A DNA stretch of 36,733 nucleotides. It comes from Hirudo medicinalis (lineage: Eukaryota; Annelida; Clitellata; Hirudinida; Hirudinidae). A program made the translations under genes and the position numbers. Numbering within the stretch: position 1 is the first letter of the stretch; the number at the start of each line of letters is the position of its first letter. The DNA lies in NCBI GenBank assembly GCA_011800805.1, contig MPNW01000279.1, positions 153,184-189,916 on the forward strand, in the 5' to 3' direction. The notes beneath the pieces were generated by a model. That model was not told the origin of the DNA. It did no database searches and saw only the letters and a list, made by a program, of their open reading frames with translations. Positions 10,866 to 20,400 of the stretch are shown piece after piece.

Positions 10866-11084
10866 GAATTAACTGCAACATCACAAACTTTAAATTTGTA
10901 AATAAAATAATTTGCGATGAAATGGCCATGCGGTTGCTTCAACCATGACAAATGGCTGCACCTTCAAAATGCATGACTTACCGGAAACATTCCTGGCTTC
11001 TGTTGACGTAATTGGAGGTTGGGAGTGATGGAGAGGCTGTGCAGGAAGGATGCGTTGTGTTCTTACTCATGTGGATTATTTCAA
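10866..11084. other. Non-coding stretch before the gypsy relic
   Basis: Nothing recognised. A 12-base word gtggattatttc occurs at 11071-11082 and again at 11112-11123. Confidence 0.4.
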
Positions 11085-11102
11085 AATATTTTAACATAAT
11101 TT
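11085..11102 (+). repeat. 18-bp direct repeat flanking the gypsy fragment, left copy
   Basis: aatattttaacataattt here is repeated exactly at 11782-11799, on the two sides of the GC-richer gypsy-derived block. Confidence 0.85.
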
Positions 11103-11781
11103 CGTGGTCACGTGGATTATTTCCGCTATGACAGGCAGCACAGTACCGGGATGGGATGGACTGTACTGATATTGGGTTGTTTTCAGAGTTCTCGGTTCGC
11201 AGCAGCCCAGTTAAAGATCGATTGTCCAGATGGGTCCCTTCGGTAGTTCTCCGAGTGTTGGGGGCTCGTCCTCATACGTGCAGTGCCAAATAGTCCTATT
11301 TGGAAAAGGCACGTGGAACGGCTAAGGCCGCAGTATGGGATGAAGGAAGACGATGGCCCATGAAAGGTAGCAGGTCCCAGTCTTTCATCTCATTCAAATA
11401 AGGAATCAGCTTTTCAACGTCTTACTTCGCATTCAAATAAGAATTCAGTTTTTCAAGCATCTGTTCAGGTGCGGTCAGAGGAAGAACCAGAGGAAGAAGA
11501 AACATGCAACCTCCACTCCATGATCCTCTTCAGGAGGAGCCGGTGGCACTTCCTCGAAGATCGGAGCGATTATGCCAAAACGTTTTAAGAGTGCTTTTGG
11601 TTGGAGGTGTTGTGCAGTGCAGTAATGGTATCATATATAAGGAGTTGTTTTAGGAATTCATGGTTCTCGTGTGGTGCGTTGGTAATTGTTGCGTTGTCTT
11701 GCATCAATTAGTTGTCGAAATAAAGTTGAGTTTCTGCTGTTCTTGATGTTGATTTTATTACGAAAGACCCAGCAATTCCAG
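11103..11781 (+). mobile_element. Ty3/gypsy retrotransposon fragment: integrase C-terminus plus probable 3' LTR
   Basis: The frame 11292-11363 encodes SPIWKRHVERLRPQYGMKED then DGP and stop. This is the end of a Ty3/gypsy integrase (W-RHV-QLRPRYG pattern). Upstream words such as VLRVLGARPHT in another frame fit the adjoining beta-strand region after a frameshift. Further down, EEPVALPRRSERLCQ resembles the basic, Pro/Arg-rich tail found after integrase in some elements. The block is clearly GC-richer than its surroundings. Downstream of ttggttggaggtg (polypurine-like) lies a probable LTR of about 175 bases with TATATAA at 11634-11640 and AATAAA at 11719-11724. No 5' LTR, gag, protease or reverse transcriptase is present. 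Confidence 0.7.
11603..11780 (+). repeat. Probable 3' LTR of the gypsy fragment
   Basis: Begins near tgttgtgcagtgcagtaatg after a purine-rich tract, and contains a TATA-like box (11634-11640) and AATAAA (11719-11724) in the order expected of an LTR. The boundary is inferred because the partner LTR is missing. Confidence 0.45.
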
Positions 11782-11799
11782 AATATTTTAACATAATTT
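11782..11799 (+). repeat. 18-bp direct repeat flanking the gypsy fragment, right copy
   Basis: Exact copy of 11085-11102. It is longer than a normal 4-6 bp gypsy target duplication. Confidence 0.85.
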
Positions 11800-12957
11800 G
11801 AACACAAATATTCATGATTTACTAATTATTACCTTAATTTATTCCAAGAATTAATTGTGAATAAAAATGTAAAAATCCTTACACAACTCTGCTCTCTTTA
11901 ATGCACTTTGAAACTCGTAAATAAAAATATTAATAAATTATTAATATAAATTTAAAATAAAAATAACTTGTCTTAAGTTTGATTGGAACTTTTACTTGGA
12001 CACGTTGAAATATTGAAATTAAAGGCTTACTGCGAAATCAGCTCCACACCTCAGAAACTTGGAAAGGATGCAATTCTCCATGGAACTCATGAATATGCAA
12101 ACGTTCTTCAATAACTAACTGTGATGTTTGATGCACGCCCCATTTAATGGTAATCAAGAAATGCAATTTAAATGTTTTTATATAAATTTATCGATTAAAA
12201 TATTTGTCATTAACAATAATGAATGAATTTGAGTTGCATTAAAATTAAGGATAACATTTCTTACCATTTATTTAAGGTGATATGAAATACAAAAGCAAAT
12301 TAATAATTTTTAAATTTGTGAAGGAAAAATAGAGTAAACATTTTCAGAAAAAACAAAGTATTGAAATAAAGGTCGAATATTTACCGAGCATCACTTTGAA
12401 GAATTGAGTTCCAGCAAACATGTTGAATGATTCTTTTTTCCTTTGCACGCACTCCTAAGGGTGGCTTTCGTGGTTTTTAGACATTTTATGCCTTTCTTAC
12501 GTGACAACATTTTCTCGAATTTTCATTAAAAATAATTAAAATATTGAAAATCATATCCTACCAGGCGATCAATTGATATTCATTACTAAAGATTTAAATT
12601 AAGTGATAAACACCAGAAAACAAAACAAAAGTTGTCAAGACCTAACACCTTCGTGTGCATGTCTTCATGTTTTAAAGGTCCACAGTGCCATTTCAGGTGT
12701 GTGCACGTGGGACATTTAAAAATCTTTTGTTTTAATTATATTTCTTTCAGTCTTAATGACTTGAAAAATACCAAAAGCACTCATTCATCAACATTCATGA
12801 CAGAAGTTCATAAATTATGCAAGGGAAGTAATTAATATTCAAGTCCAAAATTTAGAATTTCGACTTAAATATATCACGGCATGGACATTTAAATTTATGA
12901 CGTCACTGCACGGTTAGTATATTTTGCTCTAATCAAATAATTTCATAATTATATAAT
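11800..12957. other. AT-rich non-coding stretch
   Basis: No gene supported. A 67-codon frame at 12632-12835 lacks an ATG near its start and resembles nothing I know. Confidence 0.5.
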
Positions 12958-12962
12958 ATATC

Positions 12963-12996
<34 letters not shown>
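12958..12996. repeat. (TA)n microsatellite
   Basis: About 15 TA units with minor interruptions at the start. Confidence 0.95.
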
Positions 12997-12997
<1 letters not shown>

Positions 12998-13044
12998 TGT
13001 ACACATAATAATTTATAGACAACTGTTGAAAACTATCATTTGTT

Positions 13045-13299
13045 TGGATAAATTAATACCTTCAAAAATATTATTTTCCTATGTTTTATTTCACACAGAG
13101 CCATAAAGTATTGCTTGAAGAATGAATAATTTCCAGGCTCTTTATTTATTTTAGTTTGATGATCATCATCANTGGATAAATTAATACCTTCAAAAATATT
13201 ATTTTCCTATGTTTTATTTCACACAGAGCCATAAAGTATTGCTTGAAGAATGAATAATTTCCAGGCTCTTTATTTATTTTAGTTTGATGATCATCATCA
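13045..13299. repeat. 127-bp duplicated contig edges around an assembly gap
   Basis: 13045-13171 and 13173-13299 appear identical base for base, separated by the single n at 13172. This looks like two overlapping contig ends that were scaffolded but not merged, so the sequence probably exists once in the genome. Confidence 0.9.
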
Positions 13300-13334
13300 A
13301 CATCACCATCTTCGTCAGCGCCATCATCGTTCAC

Positions 13335-13492
13335 TATCATCATCTTATTCTTCTTATTCTTATTCTTATTTTTCTTTTTCTTGTTGTTGTTCTTCTTCTT
13401 ATTATTATTTTGCTTCTTATTCTTTTTCTTCTTATTGTTCTTCTTATTCTTCTTCTTGTTCTTCTTCTTCTTCTTCTTCTTCTTCCTCTTCA
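13335..13492. repeat. TTC/TTAT pyrimidine microsatellite
   Basis: Runs of TTCTTATTC, TTGTTC and (TTC)n. The Lys/Asn-rich and Leu/Phe-rich frames read through it are artefacts. Confidence 0.9.
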
Positions 13493-14281
13493 TCAACTTG
13501 ATGAAGGTCCAAAAGAAATTTTTTTGTTTTGAGGACGAAATTGGTTTGAGGACATTTTGCACTTGTGAGACTCAATTCATGCTCGGCTCAATATTTATTA
13601 TTATTAATAATGATATATCATTACTATTATTGTGTAATATTGTTAAATAATAACGTTATTATTATGCTTAATATTTTTACTATTATATTTTAAATACTTA
13701 TATAAATATATAATATTAATTGTTCAATTATTATGTAATATTGCTATAATTTTCTAAACGTTTTAAAATTACGTTCGAAAATATTATTGTTTTGAGCACG
13801 GATTTATATCTTAAAATGAGAAACTTTACGAAGTTGTCAAAGAAATTCTGATTGAAAGTTCTTCAGTTGAACGAGCAGCAACCACATCAGGAGTCACAAA
13901 TTGGATCACATGGAGGATTAATTGGGAAAACCTCTTTAATTAATTTCCGAACTCAGCTCATGGGTTTCCATTTGTGGATGTTTATATTCTGAACAACTTA
14001 CATTAAAACATTAACATTGCAATTTCATCACAAATACATATTTCTTATTTAAAGTTTTTTAAAAAATGTTTTTTAAAAATAACTTTTTTTTTTAAATTAT
14101 TTTAAAAAATAAATTGGAATCAATTAATCAATTTAAGCGAAATAAAGCTCCGATATAAATTATTTTAAAAAATATTTCTTTTAAATCTCAATTATTATTA
14201 ATTAATCATTACCTCCACCGACCGATTCAGGTGCAGGAGTTCGAAATGTTGACAGTTATTGGTTGAGAGGTGGACAACGTG
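13493..14281. other. AT-rich non-coding stretch
   Basis: Only AT-rich sequence with short ATTATT and TTTAAA runs; no gene seen. Confidence 0.5.
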
Positions 14282-14574
14282 AAGGATGAAAGGATGGAAG
14301 GATGGAAGGAATGGAAGGATGGAAGGATGGAAGGAATGGAAGGATGGAAGGATGGAAGAATGGAACGATGGTAGGAATGGAAGGAATGGAAGGATGGAAG
14401 GAATGGAAGGAATGGAAGGATGGAAGAATGGAACGATGGAAGGAATGGAAGGATGGAAGGATGAAAGAATGGAAGGATGAAACGAATGGAAGAATGGAAG
14501 GATGGAAAGAATGGAAGGACGGAAGGACGGAAGGATGGAAAGATGAAAGAATGGAAGGATGGAAGGTATGGAAG
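14282..14574. repeat. Purine-rich GGAATGGAAGGATGGAAG minisatellite
   Basis: About 290 bases built only of GGAAT, GGAAG and GGAT-type words (for example atggaaggatggaaggaatg). One strand is almost entirely purine plus T, giving strong strand asymmetry. All frames on both strands are open, producing Met/Glu/Trp/Lys or Phe/His/Pro/Ser peptides that are not genes. Confidence 0.95.
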
Positions 14575-15640
14575 GCTTCGTAGGCGTGCACCTGCAACTA
14601 TAAAATCATCTTCACCGTGTCCTCACTTCCAAGCGGAGAAATCTTTTAAAGCTGAAATTAATTATATTTTGTGGTAAAAAGTCACTCTGATTGATTTATT
14701 TTTTATTAAAACACGCGGAAAAACAGAGTACATTAAAGTATATTTAATACTCCTTCGACACATTAAAAGGTATTTATTAAGCTTTCTTCTTCAATTTATT
14801 TCTTTAATTTAGTCATTTAATCAATTTGAAAACATTCATCACAAAGATTTCATTAATTTCTTAAAACAATTGCGTCATCTATTTTCTGCTTTCATGATTT
14901 GGTGACGTCAGTTAACAATTGTCTGATTAACAATTGATTATCAATTAATTGGAACATTTATTTAGGTTTTATTATGTTCAGGCACATAAACTGAATACAA
15001 ATCATAAAGAAGAAGAAGAAGAAGCAGAGTTCTAATTTTCTTTAACATTCTGTGCAGCTGAGTTTGACATTTGTTTGAGAATGATCGATGAATTCCCAAA
15101 TTAATACAAAAATTGTTTTAAATGATTCAGTTAAGTTTATTTATTTGTTAAATAACATTAAAATTAAGAAATGATAAAATATTATTTTCGTGTTTCTAAA
15201 CATCTCTTCATCGATAGATGTGGAACGGTCTTCAAGTTTCAATTCTTGCTTCTGTGTGTGTTTGGAAGGTTTTAATGCCAATTATTTCAATAAAGTTGAC
15301 AATTTGTTCAACATTCAGATCAAATAAATTATTAAATACCTGCCAGCTTTATTAGAGAGTTTCTTGAAAATTGTTGAACACGTTTTTTCAACTTGTTCAC
15401 TTGATCTCCTCGGAATTGTTCGTGCAAAAAATGCTTTGAACCTTTTGCACATCTCAGAACTTTAACTCTTAAACTTTTGAACTTTTGAACTTTTGAACTC
15501 GCCAGTGATATAAAAACAAAAGTATTGAAAGATAGCAAATGAAAAGTGTTGTGTCGATTTAAATGAGATCCATAGATGGCAAATGTCTTTCTTTTTGCTA
15601 TAATTTTGTACATCAGGTTATGTATCATTTTATATCATTC
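14575..15640. other. Non-coding stretch with two short tandem runs
   Basis: Contains (AAG)n at 15009-15025 and an 8-base repeat cttttgaa (three copies) at about 15474-15498. No gene recognised. Confidence 0.5.
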
Positions 15641-15644
15641 ATTC

Positions 15645-15765
15645 GTGGGGATCAGCCGCCCCGGACACCGTGTCTAACCCAAATAAATAATGTTAAGGGG
15701 GGCACCAAACTGGCAGTTTCGCCCTGGGCGCCGAAACCCCTAGCTATGTCTCTGCAAGGAATTCA
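15645..15765. repeat. GC-rich dispersed-repeat-like block with a hairpin
   Basis: An abruptly GC-rich segment (gggatcagccgccccggac ... ggcgccgaaacccctagc) in AT-rich DNA. It holds a perfect 6-bp stem, gtttcg 15716-15721 with cgaaac 15732-15737. Blocks with gggggcaccaaa and ccctgggcgcc recur as transposon remnants in many animals, as I remember them. The class is not assigned. Confidence 0.4.
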
Positions 15766-16345
15766 TTCAATTCACAGGTATTAGTGATTTTTGAGTATTT
15801 GGTTGATTTTTATGAAAAAATAATTTATTGGAACATTTGAAAAGGATATTTTGAAACGAAATTTAAAACCTGCGAATAGAAAGTATTTTACATCCGACGA
15901 GCAGATCGTAATTATTGGCAATATTAATATAATTTACAAAACATGGTTATAATTTATTTTCGTAAATTAAATTTCATTCGATATTCGCCTTTGACGAGAA
16001 GTTCAATTGTGTCGTCATCCAAAGCTGATTACGAAAGAATCGAATCCTTTCTCGAACCCAGACAATGCAGACTTCTGAAAAACTAATCAAAATTTAAAGT
16101 TAATTTTAGTAAATTTAAAACTTATGTCAGAATAAGTTAAGTTGAAATCCTGCATTTGGAAGAACTTCTAGAATTGAATAATATTTACAAATTATTTTTT
16201 AATTCGATAAGAATTTCACAAATTTATTAACCACCGGACGATCATTCATTCTCGCTTACAAAGCAACACAATGGAAGGCCATTTATACTTAAGATTTTCA
16301 AAAACATTATAAATTATTAAATGAATAAAAAAATGTCGTTATTGT
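15766..16345. other. AT-rich non-coding stretch
   Basis: Nothing recognisable. Confidence 0.5.
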
Positions 16346-16368
16346 TATGATTATTAATATTATTATTA

Positions 16369-16405
<37 letters not shown>

Positions 16406-16432
16406 CATCATCATTATTATTATTATTATTAT
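16346..16432. repeat. ATT microsatellite
   Basis: (ATT)n with a few ATC interruptions. Confidence 0.95.
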
Positions 16433-16545
16433 AAACTCCAGTCACATTTTTGGACCTCTCAAGGAAATTGAAAAACCATAGAAAGCAAATATTAGTTCCA
16501 AATACATGTACAGATCCATCGAACTAAAATCGCATTTCCATCTTT

Positions 16546-17014
16546 TTAATTTTTTTTTTTTTTTCCGAAACTCTTGATGGAGCCTTCTGACAGGGATCTT
16601 CAGAGGATAGGCCCCTTCGATGAACGTTTCGGCCCTGAATCCTTACTCTCTCAGGGGTTGGGCCGCATCCTGTGATCAGACGGATGTCCCTGTCAGCTTG
16701 TTCTTCCTTCATATAAACATAATCACGCAACATACCCTCAACAATCAACGGACTGTCCGCTCGATACAAACTAAGACAAACAATTTTACGTATGAAATCG
16801 CCAAAAATTTAAGAAAATCCGCGAGAGCTCCGCCGTCCGAGAAACAACACCAGAAACTCTATTGCAGCGCCTCCTATATACCGTTGTCGTTACAGTTGTC
16901 CAGGTGTCTCTTCTTTGACTCCCCTCTGATGTCCCCGTTGTTGTGGAATGAGCCAGGACCCTCCATGTGACTGACACTCCAAGCTTCACCTTGACTTTGA
17001 AGTCTTACTTCCGG
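16546..17014 (-). mobile_element. Minus-strand retroelement-like block ending in poly(A)
   Basis: A GC-balanced block of about 450 bases that, read on the minus strand, ends in a run of about 16 A (plus-strand T run at 16548-16565) directly after gagtttcgg. Its upstream end is cut by the assembly gap at 17015. It contains an 8-bp inverted repeat, gacaggga 16589-16596 with tccctgtc 16687-16694, enclosing smaller stems (ccctga 16633-16638 with tcaggg 16651-16656; cggccc 16630-16635 with gggccg 16660-16665). A TATATAGG word lies near 16874-16881 on the minus strand. A retrotransposed element (SINE-like, or the 3' part of a Penelope-like element) is likely. No protein domain was recognised. Confidence 0.45.
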
Positions 17015-17015
17015 N

Positions 17016-17021
17016 AATAAC

Positions 17022-17092
<71 letters not shown>

Positions 17093-17131
17093 TAATAATA
17101 ATAATAATAATAATAACAATAATAATAATAA
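17016..17131. repeat. (AAT)n microsatellite at an assembly gap
   Basis: Long (AAT)n with three AAC interruptions, directly after the single n at 17015. The gap probably reflects failure to cross this array, so its true length is uncertain. Confidence 0.95.
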
Positions 17132-17283
17132 TGGTATTAATTAAAAATTGCGGCCGAACTTCTCGGTTTTCATTTGCGTGAGAGTTGCTTGAAAGAAAAT
17201 GAGGATTGAATGAAGGAATTTGCAGAAGTGCAAAAGTTTCAAAAGAAGAATTCAAAAACTTGACTGAGAATGTCGATGAACTG

Positions 17284-17341
17284 AACATACATATGTATAA
17301 ATGTATATATGTACATATGTATACATGTATAAATGTATACT
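17284..17341. repeat. ATGTATA/TACATAT palindromic tract
   Basis: Alternating tac-ata-tgt words (catatgtataaatgtatata) that are locally self-complementary. Confidence 0.8.
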
Positions 17342-17477
17342 TTATATTGGACTTGCAAAAGCATCTAAAAACATTGCTTTCCCTCTCAGGAACTGAGAAA
17401 CTTTTTTAAAGTCTGTTATTAGTCAACCATGATTTCTTAAATAAATTATTATAATTTGTCGATCACCAGGATTTTCA
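17342..17477 (+). other. 5' flank or 5' UTR of the secreted precursor gene
   Basis: An acceptor-like tcaccag|gattttca (17469/17470) lies just before the ATG, so a non-coding first exon further upstream is possible. No promoter element recognised. Confidence 0.3.
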
Positions 17478-20400
17478 ATGTCATCCAACATCTTCATCTT
17501 CGCAGCCACCTTGGTTGTCTGCTTGTTCCCTCTGCATGATAACAACATCGGAGCATTCACTGTTATTAGAAACCCACTCATTCCATTTCTTCCTGAAGGT
17601 GAGTTTATGATGTTTAGTTGTATAAATAATAACTATTAGAAATTGTGTATCAAGGATTGCATTTCAAAACAATGTCATCAGTTAATTCCATTACAAAGAT
17701 TAAATTTAGTAAATAAAATAAATTTCAAAGATCCATTTGATGTTATTTTTCAATTGCACTCATAAATATTAGTTTACCTTGTCGTCATTACTCCTTATAA
17801 AACTTTCGTAATTCAAACCTGCATTTAACAATGCATCTAATGAATTACCTGATAATAATATAATCATAAATATAACAAATGCATTATAATTAATATATTT
17901 AATAATAATTAATTACAATTATGTCATTATAGTCGAGGTTGTAAATATAATTTACATATAAGCAGTGAGAAATTTTGAGTGCATGAAATATTTTCGCATT
18001 AAAGCAATAACGCCCAGTCGATCATTGAGAGCGGCAAATGGATTCCTTGCATACACGCATGAATACAATTTCAAAATGGCCACCCAGGAGATGAAACATG
18101 GCAACACTTTCAACAACACGTCACAACATCAATCCTTGGCCGATGCTTCCTCTCTTTTGAGAGGACAACTGGAAGCTGAACGCGTTTAACATTTCATGTA
18201 CTTTCATCCAAAGAACGCTTATGTCGTAAAGTTGCGCAAACAAGAGATGAGTATTACATCATGGTGATGCTTTTTAACTGGATGAACACAAATCATTGAG
18301 CATGCAAATTACATCACGAGATCTGAGTGAGGCAGAATAAAACAACATCTTCCTTTATTTCGTTCTTCCTGCTTTCATCAGACACAACAACAACAAAACA
18401 ACGTCAATGCCCCAATAGGTTCTGCAACAATAACCACAACAATTACTCACGGCACCAATTTCCAATTATTCATTTAAAAAGCAAACCACAAACCCTGAAA
18501 TTATCTTGAAAAGTAAAACAATTTTTATTAAAAATAAATCAAATTAAATACAACATGCGAGAATATTGTGCAAGAGGATGGTGATGATGATGCCGGCTGA
18601 TTTATTACAGGAGAATTGATGGGAGTAATTTCTGATCATTCCACGATTAATCTCCTTGAATAACATCAGATACTTGTCTCATCAACCTCCAAATTTATTA
18701 TTGAATCCTATCAGATCCTGGCGTGCTTAATTAAAATGCAGATTAACAAACAAATATAAAATTATTTATTTAGAGAAACATTTTACTTTAAAAAAACCAG
18801 GAAACGAACCTTTTGCATTCTGTTCAAATCTTTGTTCATTGTTAAATATTACATTATTCATCTACATATTAAAATAATTATAAATTATTAAATATTGTTT
18901 AAGTTTTACTTCTGTTGCATTAAATTTCAGAAAATAATTTCCAGTGGTAATTGACTGATGGCCAGAAGAAATTTAACTTTTCATAAAACTTCATTTTTCA
19001 AAAATTTACAAAAAAACGAAAACAAACTCTTAAAATAGTGCTTAAATTCAAAACCACAGATTTGTAGTGACGTCGTGGGTGGCTGACGTTCGCACGTATT
19101 TACGATTTATTAGAATTTAAAATGATATGAACTGAAATGTCAACATTTCAAACATATTTCATTAAATATTTACAGCTTTCATTTTTAATGTGAAACACTT
19201 GAGCTAAAACAGTGTATTACAAAATATTGCAAATAAATGAGAAATTGAGGTTTATTGTCGATAACTAGTTGCAGTCTAAATGTCAATATTGATGTTGTGT
19301 TGACGATAAATGTTGTGTGACAGTAATGATGTATTGACGATAATGTTGTATGACAGTAATGTTGTATGACAATAATGTTGTATGACAATAATGTTGTGTG
19401 ACAATAATGTTGTATGACAGTAATGTTGTATGACAATAATGTTGTGTGACAATAATGTTGTGTGACAATAATGTTGTATGACAATAATGTTGTGTGACAG
19501 TAATGTTGTGTGACAATAATGTTGTGTGACAATAATGTTGTATGACAATAATGTTGTGTGACAATAATGTTGTATGACAATAATGTTGTGTGACAATAAT
19601 GTCAGATAATTTGAGCCACCTCCCCCACCCGTCCATCTATTTTCATAATTTATTTCAAATTCAGAACATTCTAACACATTAAAGTAGTAATTCATCAAAT
19701 AATTTAAATGCTTAAAATAATGGCGGTTCATGTTTTAAAAACTAAAAGTTTCAGATAACGAAATGTTTTAAAGTTCTTCTTAGTTTTCACGTTAACTGTC
19801 AGGAAATTTAACAAATTCCACAATTTTAAATGTTTTGTCAAAATATTAAAATATTTTATAATAAGGAATAAAATAAAAATAGCATTTATAATTTTTTAAA
19901 ACATTTATTGGGGCATAATTCTCATCAGAAATGTTTTTAATGGGTAACTGGAATCTGCCTTCAAAAATATGATTGTGTTGATGTTTATTTCCATCTGATT
20001 GTCTTCAATCTTCTGCTTCTCTCTTTGTGTCGCCTGGAGCATCACGGCAGCAATTTCGAAAAGCAGTCCTAAGCTTTTTATTCTTTCATTCCAGTTCATG
20101 CTGACGTTGACCGGAACACTTCCAGGTGGGAGCCTTGAAATTAAACCATAAAACTTTGAATTGCCACGAATGATGACCAGGAAACGTTCATCGGTAGCAG
20201 GTGGAAACCAAAATTACTGCTTCTCTGGAACGCCTACTCGGTCTCCACTTTCAAAGAATGTACGCGGACACATGATCAATGTGCAAAAATTAAAAATTCT
20301 GTTGAAACTCCTTTTCTAATTGTAACGCTAATAATAAATGATAACAAATATTGCAAGGATGAATTACGAACCTTTGGAATAAAATAAGGAAATAAAAAGT

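Noticed and set aside
13146..13650. Lys/Asn-rich and Leu/Phe-rich ORFs
   Set aside because: They run across the TTC/TTAT microsatellite and an assembly gap.
14256..14677. Met/Glu/Trp/Lys-rich and Phe/His/Pro/Ser-rich ORFs
   Set aside because: Translations of the purine-rich minisatellite.
19291..19597. CRISPR-like regular array
   Set aside because: There are no unique spacers; the whole unit repeats, and the DNA is eukaryotic.
19185..19731. Three overlapping ORFs of 117-151 codons with a 16-residue peptide repeat
   Set aside because: Produced by the 16-bp tandem array; no start context, splice signal or non-repeat domain.
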